Of a stretch of 64,000 nt of DNA, positions 1 to 10,900 are shown in pieces. The stretch is from Oscheius onirici (taxonomy: Eukaryota; Nematoda; Chromadorea; Rhabditida; Rhabditidae). A program made the position numbers and the translations under genes. Each line of letters opens with the position of its first letter. The stretch's first letter is position 1. Location of the stretch: assembly GCA_932521025.1 (NCBI GenBank), contig OW051472.1, forward strand, positions 1,674,001 to 1,738,000, read 5' to 3'. The notes under the pieces were generated by a model. That model worked only from the letters and a program-made list of their open reading frames with translations. It was not told the origin of the DNA and ran no database searches.

Positions 1-1678
1 CATGTGAATACATTGATAAGCTAATAAACTGTAACTGTAACGGCACGTAGTGTGAACTGTCGAGGTTGTGACCGAACTTTTAGTGGCCGTAATGGTTTTG
101 TGATTAAAAATATCTATTGTTTAGCCTCAAAAGCCTTGTTTCTACATAAAATAAACATACCTGGCGACTTGGACCCGGCTCCCTGTGGAACTCCTCATCC
201 TGATGATAAATTCCCTCCAAATTGAGATTCATTCTGCTGAAAAATTAAAATTTTATAGGAAATATTCGAAAAGAGAGAAAAAGACAAGGAAAAAATCGAT
301 TTTATGGCGAAATTTGGGGCGGCGGAGGTCAGCTGGCTGCGTGTTTGCCGGCACTGGCGGCCAAGACGCAGAGTTGGAGGAAGCTGATGAAAGGTCAACG
401 AGGAGCCAAAGGGTGATTTTTGGGCGAACATTTGAGCAAAAATGAAGCAAAATGAGAAGAGGGGACCAAGAAAGAAGCAATGAGCGAAACCAGCCCAGTT
501 ACGTGTCTTTTAGACCACTTTTAGCACCTTTACTTGTTAAATGACTGAATTTGGTAAAAAAGACACTATAATTTGATTCGTATATATCAGCTTTTGGGAG
601 AAGAACTGAGAAAAAATGGAGCAAAATGGCAAATTGGAAGCTAGAAAGAGGAAAATGATCAATGTGCCATAGATTTCGGTGTTTTGGATCATTTTTTGAG
701 ATTTTTTTCTATGGAAAATGACTCAAATCGATGAGAAGGGCATTTACAAGCGTTATCTAGCAGTTTTTGGACAAAAAATGAACTTAGAGCGAGACAGTGA
801 CAAGAACAGCCTCTGCCTTGGTTTTGGACTATTTTTTATAAAAATAGTTTATTTATGCGAAAAGAGCTTCTATGTTCGCTATTTAGCAGCTTTTGGGAGA
901 AAATTTAAGAAAAACAGATCGAAGAAAAGGGAAAATGAAGCGAAGCAGGGCAAAAAATGGGAGTCGTGAAGAATTTCGAAAAGGTCAATTTCCCGCGGCA
1001 CTACCGTACTTTCCCAGCTTTCAAAAGAAGCGCCAAGCAAGCGGAAAAGGTGGAAGCTTCTTCAAAAATTTCAGCTTTTCTTCCTTCTTTCCATTCGCAA
1101 AAGGCTAAGGCATCAAAAAGGATCATATTCGGGTAAACAGAATAACCAGTTGTTACGGTTAACTAAGGTGCCCCACGGGAACGCGACTCCAAGGTTTTGG
1201 TCAAAGAAAGAGCTCTCTTGGAAATTTCGCCGAACAGATAATTATATGAGATGCGCGTCAAAACAGCGGACCAGCATGTCAATCAGACTCATCGAGATCT
1301 TGGGTGCATGTTGAAACAAACTTGCACTCTTTTTGGCATTATTGAACTTCGTGGGCCCGGATAGTCAAATGGATAGGATGTCAGTCTATGAAGAAAGCAA
1401 AGTCAATCCCGGGTGGTAGTACACGAAGTTAGTCTACCCTGGTTTCTCTCGCCAGCCTAGCCTGTCCCGGTCCAACTAGCACTGGAGAAGCCCGGATCGT
1501 AACCCTCCACTCGCATCTACCGCCAGGAGAAGCGTACTTTCGCCACACGGAACCCCCCGTAGATCAACGCGAATAAACCCTTTGTGAACTTCGTTGAGGG
1601 GGGGGGGGAACAGGGGGTAGAACAAAGAGTAACCAACTGATGGAACCGCTAGCACCGTATCAGAACTGTGAACACAGG
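1..1678. other. no convincing gene; degenerate tandem units and GC-richer block
   Basis: Short open frames occur (for example 185-445), but none has a recognisable domain, splice partners or clear codon bias. Between about 585 and 960 three loosely similar units of roughly 130-150 bp repeat a motif like TAGCAGYTTTTGG followed by A-rich sequence. From about 1140 to 1560 the base composition is less AT-rich than its surroundings, and a tRNA-like D-arm pattern lies near 1351-1420. A run of ten G lies near 1600. I see no supportable coding gene here. Confidence 0.5.
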
Positions 1679-4051
1679 AAAAGCATACTGGGCTTTTACG
1701 CCTGCAGCTTATGAAATACCGATATCACAGATTCTCTAACACACGGTTCTAGGTTCTTTCGGCTCTGATTCACTTCTTATCCTCTCAGCACACAGCCTCC
1801 TGAAAACCATTGAATTGCCAACTTTCTCACACAGTAGATCTACTTCAATCTCTCTGACCAAAAAGAAATAATTCATGCGCAGGAAAAAAGCGATTTCAGT
1901 CTTCCCTAGGGGCTCCGAGGGTTTCCAAGAATTTTTACCAAACAGCGCCATGGATTCAAGGAAGTGCCTTCCGAGCCGGGAAGACTGAGCACAGACTGTT
2001 CATCGGCTGCGAGAAAGTGGCGGATTCAGAAGCAAGCTGTTCGTTTTTGCCGTCTCTTTTCGATAACAAAACGGTGGAGAATGAGGGAGGTGACGCTACT
2101 ATTCGCTAGTCGTCTACTACTGCAGATAAGGAAAAAAAACTACTGACCTGGCGGAAGAGAAGAAAACGACCATGGTAGAGAAGCTACCGAAAGGTTGGAT
2201 CTCCAAAGTACTGAGAAGGATCGATAGGTTCCAGGGATTGGACCAGTCAGATATGAGTTCAGAATTCAGCGTACTCTGTCTTGAACCGTCCATCGATGCC
2301 GTGAAAACTGAGTCCATTCCTGAAAGATGGACGACAACAAGAGAATATTCTTCCGCAGTTCTCAGTAGTTCTACTTCTCTTTTCGATCAGTTCGTTTTCG
2401 CGCTAGAATCCAGCTCTTTCAGTCTTCTCAAACTCAAAAGGGTCTCCAAAAGCTATACCAAACACCGCTTTGGGCTCGTGGAGGTGCCCTGAAGAGCCAA
2501 GTGGGTAGACTGCACATGACACTAACCTCTTTCGAAGGCTGTCAGAAAGTGGCGGATTCACGAACTGACGGTCACATATGCCGAGCTTCCTTCCATTTTC
2601 AAAAGGTTCGCAAAAGACCGCGTAGCGTGCTGCGAACATTTCCAGACTCTTGTGAGTGAAAAATTGGGAAAAGAGACGAGGAGGTTCTGGCGACGTTCTT
2701 CTGCTGACTGAAGTTCATTAGAAGCGAAAAATTTCGTAACTTCAGAAAGTTATTTTAATATAAAACTTTACAAAACTTTCAAGATCTAAAGATCTTATAA
2801 ACAAAGTTTTGTTTTCTAAAGTTTTTAGAAAAACTTTTCGCTTCTAATGGACTTCAGTCAACAGAAGAACGTCGTCAGAAGCTCCTTGTCTCCTCCAAGT
2901 TCTACCAAGTTCAGTGTTTTTCCCCTTTGGTTTGCCCGCCACCCATTCGTCTGCTACTCTTTTGAAAATGGAAGAAAGCTCGGCATATGTGACCATCAGT
3001 TCGTGAATCCGCCACGTTCTGACAGCCTTCGAGAGAGGGTAGTGTCACGCGCAGTCAGCCCATACGGCTCACTAGGGCACCTCCACGAGTCCACAGCGGT
3101 GTTTGGTACAGCTCCTGGAGACCCTTTTGAGCTAAGGAAGACTGAAAGAGCTGGATTCTAGCGCTAAAACTATTCGTAAAAAGTAGAACTGCTGAGAGTT
3201 TGACTGGGAAGAATCTTCTCTTGTTGTTGTCCATCTTTCAGGAATGGAACACTTACTCATTATGGCTCGACTGAAGACAATCAGCTCCCGCTGATCTAGC
3301 CTCAAGACTGGAAAGGGCGGCAGCAGCCAAGAAAGCCACCACCTGTTGCCGCAGCAGTTCTCCTAAACGACCGACTGGAACGAGGACTGTCTTGCTACAG
3401 TATCCAGTCTTTTGCCAGAACTGGACAGATAACCTCTTGCTGAAAGAATAACTTCTGAGCCAGCAGAGTCAAGGGAGTGACATGAATGGAGATCTACACG
3501 GCTCCGATGGACGCTCCAAGAGTACGGCAAACCCTGAAGACTGGTCAAATTGATGTCCAGTCGAGCCCCAAGTCGATGCCTGTCAGTCCTTCGAAGAGCC
3601 AGCCTTCCAGTCCCGGTCAGTAGCTTATACCATTGTCGCCTTCTTCTCTACTGCCAGGTCAGTTTTTCTCTTTCCCTCAGCGAAGTAGTTAATACTGAAA
3701 AGAGACGGCAAAAACGGACAGCCTGCTCGTGAATCCGCTACTTGCAGCCATCGTCAAGATTGTTTGTCTATGCTCAGTCTCCCGGTTATGAGGGTACTTT
3801 CTTGAATCAGCAGCTCTGTTTGGTAAAGTTCTTGAAAACCCTCGGAGCAACTAGGGAAAATTGGAGTTCTCTTTTCCATAGCGTATAGTAGGTCTATTTT
3901 GTGAGAAAGTTCGCAATTCAATGGTTTTCAGGAGCGTGAAAGAGTCCGGACAATGGTGGTGGACGAGAGTGAATCGCAGCCAAGAGAAGATGTTCAAGAG
4001 TCACAGTGATGTCGGTATTTCATAGGCTGCAGGCTTAAAAGCCCTGTATGC
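1679..4051. repeat. large degenerate fold-back (palindrome), ~2.4 kb
   Basis: The left half (about 1679-2700) is matched by the reverse complement of the right half (about 2830-4051), centred near 2770-2865. Matching blocks are 1679-1735 with 3999-4051, 1780-2100 with about 3690-3955, 2310-2640 with 2950-3250, and 2690-2720 with 2845-2880. The arms look about 75-80% similar by eye, with an unmatched stretch of roughly 150-300 bp partway along each arm. Related peptide frames in opposite directions (2403-2639 minus, 2847-3161 plus) are a by-product of the palindrome, not evidence of genes. It could be an old fold-back transposon or an ancient inverted duplication. Confidence 0.8.
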
Positions 4052-4099
4052 TTCTCTTTTTCTTCTCATTTTTCAGCGTTCTGGTGACTTTCCAGTGTT

Positions 4100-4180
4100 C
4101 TTAGACCCCGTTGCCCCTTTCCCTCTGTTTCTCTGACTCTCTGCCCCTCTGTCCCTCTGCCCGTCTGTCTCTCAGCAAAA
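4100..4180. repeat. CTCTGTCCCTCTG-type low-complexity tract
   Basis: An imperfect pyrimidine tract built from CTCTG, TCTGTCC and CTCTGACT units. Related tracts occur at 16205-16280 (opposite orientation), 19945-20040 (inside an intron of the twin GTPase gene), 21118-21155, 54840-54875 and 55436-55455, several of them inside introns. It is a dispersed simple-sequence family. Confidence 0.75.
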
Positions 4181-4360
4181 TGCAGAAGAACCGCACCAAA
4201 GTTCCCTTCACTATGCCCTCTATTTACCTGTCTTTCCCTCTCTCTCCTTTTCCACTTCTCTGCTTCCATTCAACTATGTTTTTCTCGTCACTTTTCTGCC
4301 TAGCCGTATAGTTGTTGCCTGTGGCAACCTGCCCCCATAGCTCACAATCAGTACCTAGTC

Positions 4361-7300
4361 ATGTGGTGGTTTTTGCTTCTCTTCAGCTTTTTTACACTCT
4401 CGACTTGTCAAAACTGTACGGATTCGGACAAATTGTGTCAAGCCTGCGTAGGGACAAAGCAGGACAACTTGACGGCCATTTCGAGGTATTTGTACACTGC
4501 ACCATTCTGTTCCAAGCTGTTTCTTCTGGCTGATCATAATGATGCTAATGTGAGTTTTTGTGAAGGGAAAAGATTTGTTTTGTTGCCTTCTGTGCTGCTA
4601 AAAGAGTACGTTATACAGGAACTCACACCAGATCGACCGTGAGTCCAACAGTGTCTGACTGTGGAAATACTCGAGCTGACAACCCCCACAGTTAAAAGCC
4701 AACCCCTTGAGTGCACATTTTGCTGTTTTTCCATATTTTCCACCCCCTTCTGTACTTTCTGGGTATGTTTATCGAATTCTGTGTGGGTTCTACATAATGT
4801 GCACTCATTGTCAGGGGGTTGACGCGTCAAAAATTTGAACTGAGGGGGTTGCTCGCTTATTACTTTGACTGTTGTTATTTCATAGGTGAAGCAAAATAAA
4901 AGTTGAAAACAACATGTTTTATTTTCAAAATTTTGCCTGAACGCGAGACTCGACCGTCATCTATCCAGCTATTTTCCAAACTAGCAAGTCTCTGTGGGTC
5001 AAACTATAGTTTTCGTTCATTTGTTTTGTATCTGAAGAATAAGCGGGCCTCATAAGTTGTTCCATTACTATAAATCTTTGAATATTAATGATATACGACC
5101 ACAGAATTCTTTAATTCAAATTTTTTTTTCAGAACACAGACGGTGAAAGGTGAAAATGGTTGAGATTGAAAGTATCTGGTAAGATGTGTCACTGGTTAGG
5201 AACACAATAAAACTTCGGAAAACGATTTTTTCATTACTCTTTTTTTTCAGAACACGGTCCAGCGTTGCAAAGAGTACTTCAGCAGTGTTTATGGTCTAAC
5301 TACAGGTAGGTTTCTTTTTATCACACTGACGATCGATGTGAGTTCTGAACTTGGAAAAGATGGTAATATACCTAACCGACGAAACATTTTTCTACTTTGA
5401 AAAGTTCATGAAGTTTTCCCGTACTTTTACAGAAACTATTTCATCATTTTGAAATCACAGAGAAACTGCCTCGTTGTTTCCAATGCTACGAAGAAAAAAG
5501 GTCAAAATATAGTGTAAAACCTTCGATTTTTCCATTCTTTGTTTCACCATTTTGGCATTAGGAAATAGTGGCGGAATTAATAGTTATTCAGCAGATGCTT
5601 TCGGGACATGATAAAAATTTAGTCCAATGCCAGCTGCCCGTCTTCACCGACTACAATCTGACCAAAGAGTATGCTGAAGCTGAACTTCGGGATGTAAGTT
5701 ATTTATTCTGTTGTGTGAGAAATGGCTGCTGAATTGTCTCCATTCAAGAAAGTTTTCATTTACAGTAATTTTGAAGCGAAAAAGTCTGATTATGAGCCCA
5801 AGACGGAGACAATTCAAGATTTTTGTAGTAGCCAAGGTTTTTGTTGCTATTGTTTCAAAAAGGATGGTCGAAGTGTAATTCTGCCTTTGCATTTTATTTT
5901 CAAGTTTTTTTCAAGCACAAATGTTTGATTTGAAAAAGGATTGTCTGTTGCTCAACTATTTGCACTTTTTGATCACGCAGAGGGTTTTCATCGAAGGATT
6001 TCTGCAAAATCTGTTTACTGCGTACATTAGCTACATGAGTGGTGATTCCAAAAGATTGTTTGGTGGCAGTAGGAAACATAAATGTATTTGTGGACAAAAA
6101 TAAAACCTGAGAAGAAACGTAAACCAGATCTGCATTTGCATGTTCTTTCAATGTTCAAGTGAAACAAACAAATAACACGAATAGAACATTTTGTTTGTTT
6201 ACTAGCCGTAGAACATACTCCTGAAGTTATAGCTGAATTTGACAGAAATTGTTCTTGTCTTCTTTTTTTTCCAACTAAACGATATAAGAATTTGTATATA
6301 AGAATATGGTGTAATGTTTTCGAGTCAACGATTGCAAATACATTTTCCGACCAGATTCACAGCGGTTCTACCGGTAGACATTGCTCATCGTCTTATGAAT
6401 TTCCTTCTAATTTGTTCCAACAAACAGGTTCCTATTTGAAGCAACTTGTTTTTGAATGGAAATCGTAAAAAACGGTATCAAAAGTTATGTTTTTCACGTT
6501 TTCCGATGTCAATTAGTCTCGGTAAAACCGAGAAAATGCGCCAAACCGGTTTTCAAAAAAACTGGAAATACACCAGTAAAAAGAATTTCAAATCTGGGGC
6601 CCGCTTTTGAGAAACTTCTCAAATTTCTTTTTACTGTCTCTATTGAGACAATCCTCTGTCATTTTTATCAATCTGTCATTTTTTTCCAAATTGTTTCAGG
6701 AAACCTGTGTAAGTGTCTGTAGGCTAAAAACTTCAATACACCACCTCTTGCATCTTCTCAAAAACAATTCTTCTTCCGTAGGCCGCCTGGAGTTATTACA
6801 TCGGCATGGTTCGCGGTGACAACTGCAGCGACATTTGGTACTACGAAGCGGCCAATGGCCAGTTGACTCGGAACAGGAACAGCAGTTCGCCTTGTAACTA
6901 TGATGCTGTAGTTTTTGAGGGAATGTCAGTGAAGGAAGTCGATCCGACAACCTATGTGACCAACTCTTTCCTGTGTCAGTGCGCCCTAAAAATGGAAGAT
7001 CTGCCAGGGACACAGAAGCCGGGAACAGATAAGTCAGGTATGTTTTTGCAAGAACGTCATCTTTTTTTGCCTTTTTTCGAAGCAGCGAACATTGCAAACA
7101 TGTACCCTAAAACCTCTATTAGAGGCGCCCCTCTTACGTGAGAAATACGCAGTTACGCAATACGTATTCGCTTTTTTTTCAGCGCCACGACGGCATTTTC
7201 TGAATTTGTGATGTTTTGCAAAGTTATAGTCCCTGACGACCTCTACAACTTTGTAGAACACCAAAAAACCTGAAAATGAAGTCTTGCCCCCTGAAAAAAC

Positions 7301-7825
7301 GTGAATACGTAATTGCGTAGGGGGGCTTCTAATGGAGGTAATACGGTATGCTAGTTTTTGAGTAATCGAGATGAACTATCTTTTAGGTTCTGTTTCTTCT
7401 TATAAGCTGGGACCGAAATATAAAACATTTAGAGTAGTAGTGATTCGATTTGAGCTATTGCAGTGTCAACGTTGTTTTCGTTGTTTCTTAGCAGTGTTTC
7501 ACGAAATCCATATATTTTGAAAGGGATGCTAGATATATTTTGTTGTCAAGCTTGAAGGAAAAAGCAAACAAACCAATGTGCCTGCTTCCTCTCATCAGCT
7601 GTTCGCAGGTGACAACTGAGATTTTGGGCGTAGCTATACAGACAGCAGTCGAGCTCAAATTTTTTTTTCAAAAAATTTAAAAAAAGAATATTTTCCAGTA
7701 GCACCATTTTGACGCCAAAAGCCCGTTTTTCCTTTCAAAAATTCAAATTTTCAGGCTCTTCTCTTCTCCTTTTCACCCCTCTCGTCGTCCTCATAATTTC
7801 CTCATCTTCCACCTACCTCCAGTGA
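4361..7825 (+). CDS. secreted, probably GPI-anchored Cys-containing protein, function unknown
   Basis: I do not recognise the family. Exon 1 (4361-4549) encodes a strong signal peptide (MWWFLLLFSFFTLS) and a cysteine-containing start. Probable later exons are 5251-5305/5308, possibly 5461-5500, 5612-5693, a 9-nt micro-exon at 6700-6708 (Glu-Thr-Cys), 6782-7037 (the main Cys-containing block, with DNCSDIWYY, SPCNYD and FLCQCALK) and 7755-7825. The last exon joins in phase and encodes a hydrophobic tail (LLLFTPLVVLII) ending within a few residues of the stop, which is typical of a GPI-attachment signal. The splice structure at 5.2-5.7 kb is uncertain, because the phase of exon 2 depends on which of two adjacent donors is used. 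An intron at 7038-7754 carries a MITE. The gene converges on the carbonic anhydrase gene. Confidence 0.7.
7085..7350. repeat. MITE-like element with CCTCTATTAGA ends
   Basis: Inverted ends: CCTCTATTAGAGGCGCCCC near 7110 and GGGGGGCTTCTAATGGAGG near 7320. Both inner flanks carry ACGCAATACGT/ACGTAATTGCGT palindromes. A relative with the same interior (CTCTACAAC...TACGTAATTGCG...TTCTAATAGATG) lies at about 34485-34665 in an intron of the large minus-strand gene, and a fragment lies near 35320. It sits in the last intron of the secreted-protein gene. Confidence 0.65.
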
Positions 7826-7858
7826 GATATTTATCAATGTACAAACAAAAAGTTTCTC

Positions 7859-7864
7859 AATAAA
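7859..7864 (+). terminator. AATAAA polyadenylation signal
   Basis: A canonical AATAAA lies 34 bp after the stop codon of the upstream plus-strand secreted-protein gene and before the convergent carbonic anhydrase stop at 7998. Confidence 0.55.
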
Positions 7865-7997
7865 AAAATTACACCCGAAAAGGTCTATTTTTTGTACTGA
7901 ACCAATTTAAAAACAAGGGTCTTCCCGCCATTTTCCTCAAAAATACTGATTTTGTAATACTGTAGCTGCAGTTGCGTACTCTATTTCCTTGCTGACG

Positions 7998-10900
7998 CTA
8001 AAATTTCTTCGAGACGGAAATTGTCCTCCCAGCCAAATTCTGGCATTCTCTGTAGTTTGAAGGAGTGATGGCTCGAAGTATGTCGAGTTGGGCCTTGGAG
8101 ACGACCATGGGCTTGAAAAGAACCGTCCAAATGACACTTTCGCAGAAGGGAGGAGTAGTCAAGGAGCCGAGGTAGGTGGCAAAGTCGCGGTGATCTGAAA
8201 AACGTTTTGCTTCATGGGTGATACTAATTGTAAGGGGAAGGGATAGTTTACTGGACAATGCTCTCTTCTCCTAAAAACAGACTTTTCCCATCCATAAAAC
8301 TATTCTGATCATTTTCTACACAACTTTTTTTTCATCGCTGATATTTATTGGAAGGGACAGTTTTCTGGGCGATGAACGGGAAAACACTTCAAAAAAACTA
8401 AATTTCCATTTGGTAATGGGGAAAACTTATTTTTACGTACGGTTTAGGACATTTTGGTCAGACGCTTTTGTTAATTTTCACGTATGAGAGATATGGAAAG
8501 GGACAGTTCCATTATAATAGGCAATCCATTTTGATGAAAAAGAAAACAACTTTCCCACACTTTGAAAAATATCAGCTGTCCGTTATGCATGAGCTTTATG
8601 GCTCCTTTGACGCTCAAACGGAAGAAGCGTATTGCTTCCCAATCAATTCGACCTCTTGGAAAATCCTAACATTTTTCTGCTCTTTTCTACTCGAAGTTCG
8701 AAAGTAACAATCTTATCCAGATAGATGCAACAAAAAGGAATCATAAAAACGCCAGGATGTCCTAAACCGTACGTAAAAACAAGTTATCCTTAGCAGTAGA
8801 GAGACAGGGAGTGGAAAAGACAGACCATTTTCTGCATACAGTTTTTCGTTTCATAGTCAAGGGCCTTGACTCAAGGTATAGGAGAAGACAGAACCTTTGC
8901 AATTCTGATGAACGTCTTTTTTTTTTTGAAAAACAGACTTTTCCCGTCTTTTGAAAAAGACAGTATTCTGGGCAGTTTTGTTGAAATGCTAAGCTACACC
9001 GCGATTTCGTATCTGTCATCCGGCGTCACCGTCTTCTGAACATTCTAGGTCCCGCAGCGAAGTAGAAGCACCAAGCCTGAACTGAACATCCTGTGTTTTT
9101 TCTTTGCTTCAAGGTTAGGAAAACTTTTTTTTTTTTTAGTAATTTTGATGTTCAAACAAAATATCAGCCTTTTCCATCCTGTGAAAAAAGACCGCTTTGA
9201 ATACTGTTATATCCTGTTCATTGGCAACTGATTGTGAGAAAAGGAAAGCCTCTAGAACTTCGAGACCGTTTACTATAAATACAGTGTGCAAACATTAGAT
9301 ACTCAGCGAAAGTCCGGTTGAGCACCCAAATTTGGCTCAAATCAAAATTGGTGGTAAAGTATCGATTTTTTTGTTTCATCGCCAGGGTATAGACGAAGAA
9401 ATGGTTTTCTTTGCAACCGTGTGGCTTCATCATCTAAAAAGAACATTTTTTCAACTTTTTTTTTGTTCATGAATGAAGTGTATTCTGCCCCTGTTGAAAT
9501 ACTAAGCTGATGTGGGCAGCGAATAGTTACTCCTGCTTCAAGATTTCATGTCTCATTGCTTTCATTCATAGCGGATAAGGAATTATACCGGTTTCGAAGC
9601 ACTGTTTGAACTACTTCTAACACAACATTTAGTTTTTGTTTCAGCGATAAAACATAGAGCAATGAATTATTTCGTGGCTAACCAGTGATCAGATCTGTAT
9701 TCAAAATATCCACTTTTTTTGAGTTTTGTTCGCCTTTTTGGTTTCATACGTGCTTTATAGAGGAACTCATGGCTTTCCAACAGTTGTTCCGGCCTTCCTT
9801 TTCCCAAAAAAGGAACTTTCCCTGTTACTCTTTTGTTCAATCTTTGTTTCACAGAAGGAGAATAAACGAGTGTGTGACGTTATACTGATTTTTTTTGCCG
9901 ATTGTCTGATACGAGAAAAATGCAACTTCACTTTTTAACGGGGCTTTTTTTTACGAAAAAGTAATTATAACTTTTCAGCAACGATTCAAAGTTCTGTGGA
10001 TATGTTTTTAGCATTGTCATTTTTCGTGCTTTTCTTTGGTAACAAAAAACCTTTTCCATGTTTCGCAGTTTCTATAAAAGGATAGATAGAATAATTTTCT
10101 TTTACAATTTCATAATCGTCGGATCTCCAAAAAATACACGCATTTCTCTCCGTTTTCAATCATTTTCCCCTGTTCTTTGATCATGACCAAGTTCATTAGT
10201 ACGCATTCTATTATGGGACGGGAAAAACATGCTACTCACCTGCCGAAGGGATCAGATCTTCTAGGGAAAAGTTGGCTGGAAGAGGGACGGAGGACTTTTT
10301 CGAGACTGTAGTTTTTTTGATAGCCTCAAAAAGAGACTCGTAGCTGGAGGAATGCGCTCCTTCCTGAAAAATTACTCGCTCTCCTTTGAATCGAGGAACA
10401 GACTTTTGCCACAAAAAAAGTGAGGGAATCGAAAAGAGCAAATAAAAAAAAACTAAAAAATACCTCCAGGAAGACTGCCATAACCGCCAAGCCATCTCCC
10501 TTTTCTAGAGCTTTCTCAAAGCTGCCATACTTTTTGTTCCAAAAGACGAAGTGCACTTCTCCGGACATAGACTCTCCGTCTAGGAGATGTTCAGCGCCAC
10601 AGGAACAGTCCTGGCCCCAGTGGGCATGAAATTGTACTAGTTGATAGGTTCCAGGAAGATGTTTTGCTTTCAGGGCTGAAAAATAGTAAGGTTTCAGTAG
10701 TTTGATAAGACGACTGAACTCTCATGTCTAACAATTTATTATGGCTGTGCAGTGCTAGAAATAAATCCGTGTTTTTTTGTAAAAAAAAAATAAAACTGAA
10801 AACTGTTGGAAGGCACTTTACAGGTATTTATATTAGGTTTTGTGAAAAAGAATAAAGATAAGCCTTTACCATGGGAAGTAATACTGAGAAGGTTGGAGAT

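Noticed and set aside
185-445. Open frame of 86 codons at the left edge
   Set aside because: No domain, no splice support, and frames of similar length are open on the opposite strand of the same DNA.
2403-3161. Two similar peptides (FENGRKLGIC...) on opposite strands, which looked like a conserved protein family
   Set aside because: They are produced by the two arms of the large palindrome; both arms contain many other breaks and no start/stop or splice structure supports a gene.
5132-5182. Extra exon of the secreted-protein gene after the TTTTTTTTTTCAG at about 5130
   Set aside because: It resembles the true exon 2 at its start (AACAC), but reads into a TGA after six codons in the required phase.
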